DNA from: Undaria pinnatifida
Lineage: Eukaryota > Sar > Phaeophyceae > Laminariales > Alariaceae
Length of the DNA: 64,000 bases
Assembly (NCBI GenBank): GCA_012845835.1
Contig: JABAKD010000001.1
Span: 14,571,382-14,635,381, forward strand
Direction of reading: 5' to 3'
Part shown: positions 32,940 to 43,364 of the stretch, in pieces
Layout: the number at the start of each line of letters is the position of its first letter
How positions within the stretch are numbered: position 1 is the first letter of the stretch
Translations under genes and position numbers: made by a program
Notes under the pieces: generated by a model
Databases searched by the model: none
Seen by the model: only the letters and a program-made list of their open reading frames with translations
Told to the model about the DNA's origin: nothing

Positions 32940-33300
32940 ACGAGCCCATCGCTCGTCATCTTACGTTCTCCGTATTGTCGAGAAAATCAGCCTGGAAATT
33001 TGTTGGAGGAGGCATGTTATTATGCGCGCAATACAAAGCATTGATGGTATAGCCAAAAAAAGCCGAAAATTGAAAATTCCCCGAAGACGTCGTCGAGATT
33101 TTTTCACAGACACATCGCTCAGCGTGCGTACTCTTCGCGCGGTCGAGGAAACTAGGTTGGAAATTCGTCACACGGGGTGGGGTGTGTTGTCATGCGTGGT
33201 GTACGGTAGTAACAGCAGCTACTTGTACAGTATTTTAAACGTCGTATACCAGGTACATCCGTATCCAGCTTGGAAATTGGTGTGAGGTTGCGTGTTACAC
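32940..33300 (+). repeat. Three diverged tandem units, about 115-130 bp
   Basis: TGGAAATTTGTTGGAGGAGG, TGGAAATTCGTCACACGGGG and TGGAAATTGGTGTGAGGTTG each begin a unit, each preceded by a GTCGAG or similar word and followed by a TGT(T)ATCATGCG-like word. A related piece is at 34240-34340. Confidence 0.6.
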
Positions 33301-33495
33301 AGCTTGAAAAAACAGTTCGCAGGAAGCGAGTTGTGAGTCATCCCACGGTAGGGGTGCAAGCAGATTCTAGGAAGTTTATGAGCTCCTAACACGAGGATCT
33401 CACTACGTCTCAATACCTCACCCGAAACATGACTTGGAAGGCATTCATTCGCGCAATCCGACCAACACTTCTATGCCAGTCCGAAAAAAACCCGA

Positions 33496-33740
33496 CATAC
33501 ACACGCATCCGTATACAACGGCAGCTTGCGCTGCCGGGGTTGTAACGAGGACCACTGATAGGGTCAGCTCACGCTATCACTACAGTGGGATCCGAAGGGT
33601 GCGCCAGCTAGCGTTGGGTTGCGGAAGCAACCGAGTTAAATCGGCACACGACGCGTATGAAAATACGTGGAAGTGTGGTGAGCTTAAGCTTTATTTTTCC
33701 CCATCCGCCGGAGGATGAAAAATAAAGAAAAAATAACTTC
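33496..33740 (+). mobile_element. Hairpin-tailed retroposon Ret1, long copy
   Basis: About 245 bases shared with 40817-41050 and, for the 3' half, with 41950-42088 (reverse) and 1278-1343. Starts CATACACACGCATCCGTATA. The 3' end is an inverted repeat at 33690-33728 (CTTTATTTTTC with GAAAAATAAAG around GCC), then an A-rich tail. 5' truncation in other copies and A tails indicate LINE-type mobilisation. No Pol III boxes are clear at its start, so it may be a LINE 3' end rather than a SINE. Confidence 0.75.
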
Positions 33741-34032
33741 GCATACTCGTAAAAGGTACCAGGTATCAGACTAACCGGTAGTTCCTCGCTTGGGGAGCTG
33801 AACCGGTCAGATCGGTCAGAAAAACCATATGGCCCAAAATGTGCACCCCCTACCCGTAGGATGACTGTTATCAAGCACGTTACTACAATGTACATGGTTC
33901 CCCTGAGGGGTGTAGTTCGCTCGAAATCCCAGGAGTGTTCCAAGTTCAAAAGGGGAGAACACAGGCGTTCCTGTGAGCTACAACCAGGAATAACGTACAA
34001 AACCTCCTGTAAAACTAAAGAAACGACAAGTG

Positions 34033-34125
34033 TTAACCCTTTAAAAGCCCTAAAACTCCTCCCTATACAAATTCCAAGCCAGTTGTTGCCAAAAAACGGG
34101 CTTCCAGATGTGAGCGGGTCAAAAG
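34033..34125 (+). mobile_element. piggyBac-like MITE, decayed copy
   Basis: Starts TTAACCCTTTAAAAGCCC and contains CCCTATACAAATTCCAAGCC and AAAACGGGCTTCCAG, matching the complete element at 39507-39600. The right end is degenerate. Confidence 0.55.
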
Positions 34126-34384
34126 CCCTCCGCGCAAATAGCCGGGCAAGCAACACCGACCAGCCCAAACGAGTTTGATAAGAGTAGCCGATAGCTCGGT
34201 CATCCGCCGGGAGGCGCGCCATAGACCTTGAAAACCCGTATCAAGGAGTGTGCTATCATGCGCCTCATACCACACAGCTTAGGAAAACTTCTGACGGGAG
34301 TTGTCATGCGTGCTGTACGATCGTAGTGGAAGCAGCTGCCTATTCTGATATATACGGGCTGAACACAAATACTCTGGTGCATTC

Positions 34385-34640
34385 CAAAGCGGTCAGATTT
34401 TTGTCCTCCTCAAAAACGTTTTTTTAATTTAGTTTCCGTGCACGGGTTGATTAACATCACCCTGTTGACCCTGGTACAAGCTAGTTCTAAGGGGAGTCCC
34501 CAACCTGTATCCTAAATGAAGACGCACACCCAGTAGTGCGCGTGATCAGGGTATCACACACAGCTTGCAAAGACGAGTTTTCAATAAACTCTTCGATGTT
34601 CCAGCTGCAGTGCATTTTCATCTTTTTACAATGTACCAGG
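34385..34640 (-). repeat. RepP copy, reverse orientation
   Basis: Contains TCACACACAGCTTGCAAAGA, TTCGATGTTCCAGCTGCAGTG, the TCACCCTGTTGACCCTGG block and GTCAGATTTTGTCC-like sequence. These are the RepP blocks, best seen at 63290-63535, in reverse order. Confidence 0.7.
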
Positions 34641-35440
34641 TGTACAAGGTCGCGTACAGCGCATCCTCTCGGCCTAGTCCTTGGAAACGCGTGTCACTGG
34701 GCGTGTTATCATGCATGATACACTCTGCCGGTCCTCCCGTAAGAAAGACTGCCGCAAGAAGCCTAGCCTGAAGATCCCGGGGAAAAGAATAAATTCGACA
34801 GTTGTTACATTGAAGTTATGGATAGTGCAGGAGACACTGTTTCTCACATAACAAATCTGGCCTTAAACCAACAAGGGGGGGGATGGGCTACTGTTTTAAC
34901 CTGTTTGCAACTGGAAACCTGGTTTTGGGAAAACGCTACGTGGAATTAGTACAGAGACGGGTTTTGGGGCTCTGCAGGGGTGGGGGGTGTCAGACTATGT
35001 AAACCTGTCTAAAACCCATACTTGTCTTAATTCGATACGAGAGACTTACTTCCTCCACACATAACGTATGGATAATAATGGGTTTGCGTGTTTCGCCGTG
35101 GCTTCATGGGCGCCCATGACATCACCCTTCCTGTTGCCGGTGCCCACAGAAGCGTGCAAGACGCATTCCACACTAGAAAATAGACGGTTGAAAAGTAGCA
35201 TAACTGGACCGTTATTTCGGAGCGTGCTATTTCTTTCAAGTAGGCATAACTGGAGAACTCGGGTTCCCATTAGGTTCATTCGATGCAACAAAAGGTATAG
35301 GTGACTTTATTCAAAACCTCTATTACAATAAACCACGATGTTTTCCAAGCCATTTTGACCCCTCTTAACTCGTTACATCTCTCAGACCGATAGCTCTTAA
35401 AGCGTAGTCCCCCTGCATCTCGGTTTCTCATGGGAGGGCC
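34641..35440. other. No gene recognised
   Basis: No supported feature. A G7 run at about 34876. Confidence 0.4.
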
Positions 35441-35456
35441 GGCGCTGCTGCACGGT

Positions 35457-35935
35457 AGTAGCAGCAGCGAACAATTGATACCTTGGTAGCGTACAGCGTG
35501 CAGCACCTCGTCTTGGGCCTCGGGCGCAGTTGGCTGGCCGCGGCTCCACAGCATTGTTGCGGTGGTTGGGGTGGTATTTTTGTTTTGCCACCAATCTGCA
35601 AATGTTCTTGAAATGTTTTATCCTGATCTAGTTCGGCCTTCTTGTCGCATGCGTCTACAGTCGTTACTACACATACTTTTAACATACACTTGCTCACCCC
35701 TTCAATCATCTTCGTACTTTATATTTCTCCTTGCAGCAGCAGCAAACAATAGATACCTTGGTAGCGTACAGCATGCAGCACCTCGCCGTTGGTCTCGGGC
35801 GCCGTTGACCGCCCATGGCTTCACATTGTCGCGTGGTCTTTTCGTTTCACCTCCAATTAGCAAATATTTCTTGAAATATTATATTCTGATTAAGTTCGGT
35901 CTTGTCACGTGCGTCGTGAGTCGTTACCGCATACC
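35457..35935 (+). repeat. Two-copy tandem duplication, period about 280 bp
   Basis: AGATACCTTGGTAGCGTACAG with GCAGCACCTCG and TCTCGGGCGC (unit 2, from about 35737) repeats the sequence from about 35461. Later blocks also match: TTCTTGAAATATTATATTCTG versus TTCTTGAAATGTTTTATCCTG. Divergence is roughly one base in eight. Confidence 0.8.
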
Positions 35936-36039
35936 AGGTATATATAGCGGTACGGCGGTTGGTCGCTACTTAGCTCATTGTTGCGTACAAACACGTAGAC
36001 ACAAAATAGACCACTTCGAAAAAATCAACGTACCGCGTT

Positions 36040-36290
36040 TGTACATCCTGAATCAGCTGTCTGATGTTGTCGTCGTCAATGCCGGTGAAAAAGTGTCCGC
36101 GCACAGAGCAAGGCTCAACACCTTAGTCCTGCTGACCCTGGTATCAAGTAAGGAAGTCACCGACATGTACCCTTCACGAAGGTATGCACTCTCCGTAACA
36201 CGCGCGACCGAAATATCACACGCAGCTTGCTAAGGTGAGTGTTGATTAAAAAATCGTTCTCACAGCTGAAGTGCAATTTCATGCTTTCAA
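36040..36290 (-). repeat. RepP copy, reverse orientation
   Basis: TATCACACGCAGCTTGCTAAG and CTCACAGCTGAAGTGCAATTT. Upstream AGTCCTGCTGACCCTGGTAT matches the ACCCTGTTGACCCTG block. Confidence 0.65.
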
Positions 36291-37370
36291 ACATATGGAG
36301 GACTCAGAGATGTCCCCACGTGGAACCCTGCGGTGACCAAAAAAGTTATGATGAGCGATAATCGCTCACGTGAGTGGCGCCAGTTTGATCATGTCACGGT
36401 GTTACTTCGCTTGCTGAACCATCCGGGCTTGTTTGGATACCAATACAGCACAACATTATTGCATCCAGCGCTGTGTATTACATAGAGCACCAGTAGCTGC
36501 ACATAAGCATGCCTACAAAAAGTAAGTTTTTTTTTTCGGGTTACTTTGTAGTCTTTGTTTGGGGGGAGGAAACGAGAGTTTGTTATTTTCCCAGAAACAT
36601 GGATGTGGCCGCTGGTGTTTTTCATGTTCTGCTCGCATGTTCTGAAGTTTGATAATTGGTTTCAACGTTTCGAACTTGGCTTGAGCGTGCACGTAACTTC
36701 GATTTTCTCGTTTCTCCCGTGGTTCCCAAGAGGGAGGGCTCGAGAGAGGCGTGGCACGGGCGGTGCACGAATAATCAATCTGCATTAGCGTGCTAGTCGC
36801 TCATCTTCGTTGGTACACGGGATCCAGGTTTTCGTTCAACCTTCGAGTTTGTAGTTCCTCGTAGGGTCTGAGATGGGGATTATAAGAGCTTTTGGATCAA
36901 ATGCACTACTCGTCGCCTGAATACGTCGTAGCGACAAAAAAACCCGACCAATTTCGACGGTATCAGCGATCTAGGGGGAGGCGTCCGCCTGTATCGCGGG
37001 CTGCGCGCCTGTCGCGCAGCTCCTTACATGGATGCATTCTATAACGGGGCTGCCATCCAACAATATTTGATTCTCTTCGCTGTCGGGGTTTGCACCCTAC
37101 TCAATCTCTGACCTTGAGGAAAGTTGAAAGGGTAAACCGATGAACAACCGCATGGCTTAAGCGTACAGTTCGAAATACCTTGGAAATCTCAATTTTAAGA
37201 GCGCCCAGGACAAGAGCATTCAGCGGTGAAACCAGTACGTCATGCTCCGCTAACATAGAGCGTTTGCGCAAAACGTACTGCAGAAAAATAATTTCCTTAC
37301 GCTAAAAAACATGAATTTGAATTCCCTTCCCATTCTTAGTTGGGTGTGTTCGCGTTGGAAATAAACAAAA
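36291..37370. other. No gene recognised
   Basis: No supported feature. A CGCGCAGC-rich inverted patch near 36990-37020. Confidence 0.4.
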
Positions 37371-37642
37371 TCCTGCAGGCCTCCAAGTTTAGGGGGGGGG
37401 GGGGGGAGGGGATGTGCGGCAACAAGGCAAAAGAAAAAAGGGAACAACAACCATCATAAAAAGAGCTACAAAACAGCGTACGATAAGCGACGACAGCCAA
37501 GCAACGGTGGCGGCAGGAGAGATAACCGCAGTGCCGCCGCTTCCATCCCACCACAGCAAGCAGCAGCACAGCAAGCAGCATCAACGCTCGCGGCAGCTAC
37601 CGGAGGCATCCACTTCGGAAACGAAAACAAACAGCACCAGCA

Positions 37643-37915
37643 TCAGCACCGGCAACAGAAACAGCGCCCATATTTTCCATTTTTTATTTTGCAGGTTGGG
37701 ACCACCTTTCCACGAGCATTCTTCTCGTCGTGTGCTGCTGCTGTTTGCTGCTGCGCCCAGCGTACGCGCGACACCGCGCCGGCGTGCTCCGCTCCGAGCA
37801 CGCCCGGCGCCCGACGCTTAGACCGCGGCAGCCTCACAACGTGCTGCTGCTGCTGCTGCTGCTGCTGTCGAGGTGCGGTGGAATTGAAATTATACACAAG
37901 CTCTCCTCTTGTCAC
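37643..37915 (-). CDS. Candidate exon with a polyglutamine run
   Basis: Open for 90 codons after a TAG, beginning at GTG and without an early ATG. Reads RGELVYNFNSTAPR, eight glutamines from a (CAG)n tract (about 37842-37868), then RLPRSKRRAPGVLGAEHAG and WAQQQTAAAHDEKNARGK. GC-rich and quite unlike its AT-rich flanks. The plus strand is open too (37414-37821). Could be an exon of a regulatory protein or a chance product of a trinucleotide expansion. Confidence 0.3.
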   Translation of the reverse strand: MTRGELVYNFNSTAPRQQQQQQQQHVVRLPRSKRRAPGVLGAEHAGAVSRVRWAQQQTAAAHDEKNARGKVVPTCKIKNGKYGRCFCCRC

Positions 37916-38455
37916 AGTCTATGATACCAGCCGCATAGCGTAACGAGCATGAGTACGAATAGTCACGTCAGAACGACGCATTCTCCACGACATCAAGCGG
38001 GCGAGAGAGCACCGTCGTAGCAGCGGGCCACCGGGGGACCTGCTGGCACGCCCCAACGCCGCTCATCCTCATCATACTCTAGCTACACCTCTCGAGTGCT
38101 CCCAGCGAGTGTTGCGCTGTGTCAATGCAGCGAGCAGCAGGCAGCTGGAGGTGCATGCCAGGCAAGGAAGATGCTCCATGATTGGTGATTGCGTCGGACA
38201 AATACTTCGTGCGTTGTAGGCCAATGAAACAGAGAGACCAAAAGTACCGCACTTGTCATCAAATCCTACCTTCGATTAAATAGTTTTTGAACGTTTTTTT
38301 AGAAAAGTACCGCACATATTACCTTCGGGAGTTTTTTTGAAGAGATTTTCTTATTACTCAAGTTTTTCACGCTAATACAAAAAGTTACATAAGTATAGTT
38401 CCCACCACAGCAATAAAAAACACTTGGAATTCGCGTGTGATGCATATTTTTAGGT
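37916..38455. other. No gene recognised
   Basis: No supported feature. Confidence 0.4.
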
Positions 38456-38459
38456 AACA

Positions 38460-39065
38460 AAAATGTTCGCCTTCAAAGCTGCACCCATCCGCAATTTTTG
38501 GGGGATTTACTTGAATTCCATATAGGACACGTTTTTCAGGTGAAAAAACGGTTGGACTTCAGAACCACACCACCCGCGATTGTTAGGGTTCAATTACATG
38601 GAATCTGTGTGTGGTGTTCTCTCAGTGACGAAAAGGTTCGCCTTCAAAACTTCACCCACTCTGCGAAATTTCGTTAAAAAATTCTTGGACTTCATGTGGG
38701 ATACGTTTTCAGGTACAGTACTTGTACTAATTTTTTTTTTCGTCTTCATAACTGCGCCCACCCGCGGTTTTCGGGGGAAATTACTTGGAATTAATGTGGG
38801 ATACGTTTTTCAGGTAACAAAAGGGTTCGCCTTCAGAACTGCCCGCATCTAATTTTGGGGGAAAATATTTGGATTTAGAGTGGGATACGTTTTTCAGGTA
38901 ACAAGGTTTCGCCTTCAGAACTGCACCCACCCGCGAATTGCGGGGGGGACAACTTGGAATTAGAGTACGCTACGTTGTTCAGGCAAGAAAAAGGTTCGCC
39001 TTCAGATCTGCACCTATTCGTGATTTTTGGATTAAATTAATTGGAATCAATGTGGGTTACTGTTA
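38460..39065 (+). repeat. Sat87 tandem array, left block
   Basis: Seven units of about 87 bases, each with GGTTCGCCTTCAGAACTGCA, CCCACCCGCGAT, TTGGAATTAATGTGGGATAC and TTTTTCAGGTAAC. Interrupted at 39066 by an insertion and continued at 39935. Confidence 0.9.
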
Positions 39066-39069
39066 AGAA

Positions 39070-39425
39070 ATTTTGTGGGATTTGTTGAGGAATTAGTGGG
39101 GTATTAGTCCGTTTAACCACTTGCAAAATGTTAACCAAACAGCTCTACCCAAATTAAGCCTTAGAACCCTCCCCCCCTGAAACGGCGGGATAGCAGGTCG
39201 GTCGGATACACGGCCGGAGCTAGCAATATCCAAGCGGTTCCTTTTCTTGGGTATACCGGGGAGAGTATTTTTATACTGAAGTATTCGACATGGGGAAAGT
39301 CTGAAAAAGTGTATTATGGTGGATGTGGGATTCGAACCCAAAATCCAAAGTGTATTATGGTGGATGTGGGATTCGAACCCAACATCCAAAAAACCCATGG
39401 TCTGTCGACGACGCCATTTGTTAAG
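39070..39425 (-). mobile_element. Ret3, tRNA-like SINE copy (reverse)
   Basis: Read on the minus strand it has a head ATGGCGTCGTCGACAGACCA, then GGGTTCGAATCCCAC followed by ATCCACCA, which is a perfect Pol III B box and tRNA T arm with an acceptor-like CCA. The body holds CAGACTTTCCCCATGTCG and GACCTGCTATCCCGCCG. The tail is CAAGTGGTTAAACGGACTAA. The B-box segment is tandemly duplicated (about 43 bases, 39309-39394). Inserted into Sat87. Confidence 0.6.
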
Positions 39426-39506
39426 GTATTAGTGGGGAAATAGTCCGTTTGACCACTTGCAAAAGGTTACGTGGTATGTTATAGGGCTTAGTTTTGGTAA
39501 GCTGTT
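39426..39506 (-). mobile_element. Ret3 tail fragment
   Basis: GTATTAGTGGGGAAATAGTC and GTTTGACCACTTGCAAAAGG match the Ret3 tail of the neighbouring copy, followed by TAGGGCTTAGTTTTGGTAA. Split from 39601 onward by the MITE at 39507. Confidence 0.55.
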
Positions 39507-39600
39507 GGTTAACCCCTTTAGAGCCCCCGAACCCCTCCCTATACTAAATCCAAGTAAGTTTGTCTTCCAAAACGGGTTTCCAGTTGTAAAGGGGTTAACC
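39507..39600. mobile_element. piggyBac-like MITE, complete
   Basis: 94 bp with a 14-bp perfect terminal inverted repeat, GGTTAACCCCTTTA and TAAAGGGGTTAACC. If the TTAA within each end is the target duplication, the element starts CCC and ends GGG next to TTAA, the signature of the piggyBac superfamily. No coding capacity; it would need a transposase in trans. A decayed relative is at 34033. Confidence 0.7.
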
Positions 39601-39925
39601 TGTTGCAAGTGGTCAAACGGACTCATTCCCCACTTATAGCGGCGTCATCGACACACCATGGGTGTTTTGGGTCGTGGGTTCGAATTCCACCATCCACAAT
39701 AATAGCCTTTTTCAGACTTTCCCCATGTCGGACTAGAAAAATACTTTCCCCGGTATCTCCAGGAAATGAAATCGCTTGGATAATTGACAGGTCCGCTCGT
39801 ATATCCGGCCGACCTGGTATCCCGCCGTTTCAGGGGGGAAGAGTGTTACAAGGTTTAGTTTGGGTAAGGTAATTTTGCGAGTGGTCAAAAGGACTACCAC
39901 GTAATATCCCACTATTTCCTTAACA
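39601..39925 (+). mobile_element. Ret3, tRNA-like SINE copy (forward)
   Basis: Head GCGGCGTCATCGACACACCA, then CGTGGGTTCGAATTCCAC (B box), body CAGACTTTCCCCATGTCGGA and ATCCGGCCGACCTGGTATCC, tail GAGTGGTCAAAAGGACTA. Ends CTATTTCCTTAACA, which mirrors TGTTAAGAAAT near 39069, so the whole 39069-39925 block entered Sat87 as one composite insertion. Confidence 0.6.
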
Positions 39926-39934
39926 TTGCGTTCT

Positions 39935-40515
39935 TCAGGTAGCAAAAGGGTTCGACTTCATAACTGCACCCACCCGCGATATTTTGAAGAAAATACTTGG
40001 AGTTAATCTACGATACATTTTTCATGTATCATACCCGAAAAGACTTGCCTTCAAAACTGCACCCACCCTCGATTTGTTTCGGGGAAATTACTTGGATTTA
40101 GACTGGGATACGTTTTTTCGGTAACAAAAGGCTTAGCCTTCAGAACTGCACCCACTCGCGATTTCTGGCAATAAATTACGTGGAATCAGTACGGGATGCG
40201 TTTTTCAGGTAACAATGTTCTCCTTTAGAACTACATCCGTCCACGATTCTTGGGAAAAAACACTTTGAAGTAATGTAGGATACGTTCTTCAAGTAACACA
40301 AAGGTTCCCCTTCAGAACTGGACCCATCCACGACTTTTGGGCAAATCACTTTGAACAAATGGTGAACACGTTTCACAGGTAACGAACGGGTTCGCCCTCA
40401 GAACTGCACCCACCCGTGTTTTTTGGGGGGGACATTACCTGGAATTAGTGCAGGACGCACTTTTCAGGCAATGAAAGGGTTCGCCTTCAGAACTGCACCC
40501 ACCCGCGATTTTGCA
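39935..40515 (+). repeat. Sat87 tandem array, right block
   Basis: Seven further units of the same 87-base satellite; the last at about 40480-40515 is near consensus. Confidence 0.9.
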
Positions 40516-40816
40516 GACAAATTACCTGGGACTAGTGTGGAATAAAATCATACAGAAGATTAATGTGTCACCAGTCCAACACATGGTCATGCATGAAAAG
40601 TATTGTAATACAACGTATTTTTATGTTCGCTCGAGGACCAACGCCCGAATGGGTAGGGTGGACCGTAACTGGACCAAGTCCGGCGGAAGGCCGTGTTCTG
40701 TTGGTGGGGGGTTTTGTTAGTGGGTGAGCTTGCGGAAGTCCCACACTACCCGGAACGATGCCGTTCCGGGTGGCTATCTCCACCGCACCTGACCCCCAGG
40801 GGTCACGTCGGGTCAA

Positions 40817-41050
40817 CATACTCACGCATCCGTATACAACGGCAACTTCTTGCGCTGCCGGAGTAGTAATGGGGGCCGCCGGTGGGGACAGCTCGCGCTA
40901 TCGCTATCACGGGGACCGAAGGACACGCCAGCTAACGCTAGGTTGCGAATGCATTTGAGTTAAACCGACAACCGACGTCTATGAAAAAACTGGGAAATGT
41001 GGTGAGCCTAAGCCTTATTTTTCCATCCGCCGAAGGATTACAAGAACTAA
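40817..41050 (+). mobile_element. Ret1 copy
   Basis: Starts AACATACTCACGCATCCGTA, continues in parallel with 33496-33740 and ends in a weaker hairpin (CTTATTTTTCCATCC with GAAGGATTA). Confidence 0.7.
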
Positions 41051-41074
41051 AGTTAGGTCTTGACTCATGACAAC

Positions 41075-41165
41075 TCTCTGAAAAGGTGCGGCCGATGTAT
41101 TACGCAGCTTGCAAATATGAGTATCGACCCTGATTTTGTCGAACTCACAGCTGACGTTGTTAGAA
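41075..41165 (-). repeat. RepP variant, reverse orientation
   Basis: GTGCGGCCGATGTATTACGC, CAGCTTGCAAATATGAGTAT and CGAACTCACAGCTGACGT. Closest to the variant at 57245-57330. Confidence 0.6.
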
Positions 41166-41514
41166 TAATGATATCAAAAAGTGTGTGATAATGTTTGCAA
41201 TAATAAAACGGGTCGCGTTCAGAACTGCGGCCGCGTTTTTCGGTAACAACCTTGTTTCTACTTGTAATTGGAGCAGGCACTTTTTGTCACGAAAGAAAAT
41301 CGATCTGAAGCAAACACAGAAGAACAACAACGCACAGCACACAGCAGTAGAAGCCGAGGTCACGCTCCATTTAGTTCGATATCCCCTCGGCCTGAACATG
41401 GAATTTGATCCCCGCAGGAGCTTTAAAAACGAAAAAATACGAATTAAATGCATTTTCCATATTTTACTATAAATATTAACATCACGATAATAGCTAGGGT
41501 GCTACAAATGTAGG

Positions 41515-41573
41515 AGCACAACAACGACAACAACAGCAGCATCAACAACAACAGCATCAACAACAACAGCATC

Positions 41574-41672
<99 letters not shown>
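41515..41672 (+). repeat. (CAA)n microsatellite
   Basis: About 50 CAA units with a few CAG and CAT interruptions at the left. Reads as poly-Leu on the minus strand. Confidence 0.97.
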
Positions 41673-41949
41673 AACCTAATATCCTCTCCCCGCAAGGCGC
41701 GGTGTATCATATCTTAGGAAATAGGTCGTGCTCGAGGCCAGCATTTGATTTTTGCTGTTGCTTGCTACCTGCTACAGCAGTAGAGGTTGGATTCTACGAG
41801 ATAATTTTTTTTTTTGTGGTTGCTTTTTGTGGTTGATTTCATGAACTGGGTCGATCGGTGTCGATGAAGCCGTTGGAGTCGAGTAAAGCAGCGGGAGGAG
41901 GCTACAGCCGGGGACCTATCTCCCTACTAGTGCCGGTTGAACAGTGCTT

Positions 41950-42088
41950 TGTTTTGTTTTTTATCCTCCGGTGGATGGGGAAAAATAAAGCTTTAGCTCA
42001 CCTCACTTCCACGTATTTTCATACGCGTCGTGTGTCGACCTAACTCAGTTGCTTTCGCACCCCAACGCTAGCTGGCGCACCCTTCGGA
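41950..42088 (-). mobile_element. Ret1 copy, 5'-truncated, reverse
   Basis: Minus strand reads GGTGCGCCAGCTAGCGTTGG, CACACGACGCGTATGAAAAT, ACGTGGAAGTGAGGTGAGCT and then the hairpin tail (GCTTTATTTTTCCCCATCCA, ending GGATAAAAAAC). Confidence 0.75.
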
Positions 42089-42122
42089 TCCCATTGTTGA
42101 ATAGTGCCTATTGCGAGCGTAC

Positions 42123-42280
42123 CTTACCACGTATTCGAGAAAATGGTTGGCATAATCTATAAATTGTATATACCCTAACCCTAACCCTAACCCAATAAAA
42201 CGCAACCAACCAATGTAGGGTGAAACCCTCTTCGTCTCGTGCACAGTCTGCGTCAACCATTTTCTCGGATGAGTGGTAAG
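42123..42280. mobile_element. MITE with a telomere-like core
   Basis: 158 bp. The 27-bp terminal inverted repeats (CTTACCACGTATTCGAGAAA... at 42123-42149 and its complement at 42254-42280) match at about 24 of 27 positions. Non-coding. The core contains CCCTAA repeats (42173-42193). Target duplication not clear. Relative at 31018. Confidence 0.7.
42173..42193 (-). repeat. Interstitial telomere-type repeat (CCCTAA)
   Basis: Three and a half units of CCCTAA, inside the MITE. Confidence 0.9.
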
Positions 42281-42689
42281 CTCTACTGTGGCTATTGCCG
42301 TCATAGGGCCGGTGAAATCACGTGACGACTGAAATCGAAGACGTCGGTTGACGGTCTAGCTTTGACCCGTCGAGGCGTCTCTGGACTCATCATACTGGTT
42401 TTAGTGTGTATAGTTCCTTCCTTGATGGCTGTCCGTCAAGAGGCAAGAGTGCCGTCAACCCACATATTTGGCTGAAACTAACTGGAACCCGCGACGGTAC
42501 TTTTAATTGATAGCATAGCACCCGTATCGGTACTTTACCCGCTAGTACCCGTGCCTGGTAAACTGCCACTAGCACATTCCGGCACTTGAGGGAGACAACC
42601 ACCGCACTGAGAGAGGGGTTGAATCTACGCCCCAAGGGCCCCGCAACCCCAACCCATTGCTGGAGCCGCTGCGACGTCACTAGCTAGTT

Positions 42690-42800
42690 GTGTGTGCCGT
42701 CTTCACGTCAAACCATTATTTCTACCCAACAATCAGCACATCCAGTGTCCGTGCTGATTCTTCGTCCTAAAGAGAGGTACAACAAATTAGGTGGTCCCAG
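42690..42800 (+). repeat. RepQ copy
   Basis: CTTCACGTCAAACCATTATT, CAGCACATCCAGTGTCCGTG, GATTCTTC and AGAGAGGTAC. Confidence 0.75.
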
Positions 42801-43092
42801 ACTCTTGTGAGACAGAGTAAACCAGAAGCAACCGCAATTCATCAAGGTAAAGCAAGTGAAATGCCAGCGTACCAGGTACGAGAAGACAACAAACCATAAA
42901 AATAGGAAAATTCCGGCGCTACAGGGAGAAAACCACTACTGCTGTACTGAGAGAGAGGTCTACGCCCCCAACCCGAACCCATCGCAGGAGCGGCTGCATG
43001 GTCACTCAAAGGACAACAGCCGTAGGATAGGTAGGACCAACTTGCAACCAAGCTTTTTATATATTTTTTAAAACCACTTACACATTCTACAA

Positions 43093-43364
43093 TGTTGTAA
43101 AGTTATAGTTGGGGACACAGCGTGCCCCCTGCAGTTCTGCCAGTTGAGCAGGTCCTCGGAGAGTACTCACTTTCGTTTCCTTCGTAGAGACGTTGCTATA
43201 TTCGATTCCACCAGAGCCCCAGATAGCTTCTGAGATCGGGGGCACGTGCCTCCGACCTATTTCCTAACTTCCCCGAATATAAAACGCCAACCTTATCATA
43301 CGAAGCCCATCAAAATGATCTCAAATTCGGATAATAACAAGCCTTTCGAGGCCGTATCTCAACA
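43093..43364 (+). mobile_element. Ty1/copia-type LTR, third copy
   Basis: 272 bp, TGT to ACA, in parallel with 6329-6600 (TATAAAA near 43279, GGGGCACGTGCCTCC near 43236). Followed on the plus strand by the shared leader and a Gag start. Confidence 0.85.

Noticed and set aside
33608-34222. 204-codon minus-strand ORF
   Set aside because: Runs through Ret1, its hairpin tail and a piggyBac-like MITE; no domain. An open frame across three unrelated repeats is chance.
39309-39394. True tRNA genes
   Set aside because: Only the T arm and B box are present, duplicated in a 43-base tandem. A box, anticodon arm and 5' acceptor strand do not form.
41444-41710. Poly-leucine membrane-like ORF
   Set aside because: Translation of the (CAA)n microsatellite on the reverse strand.
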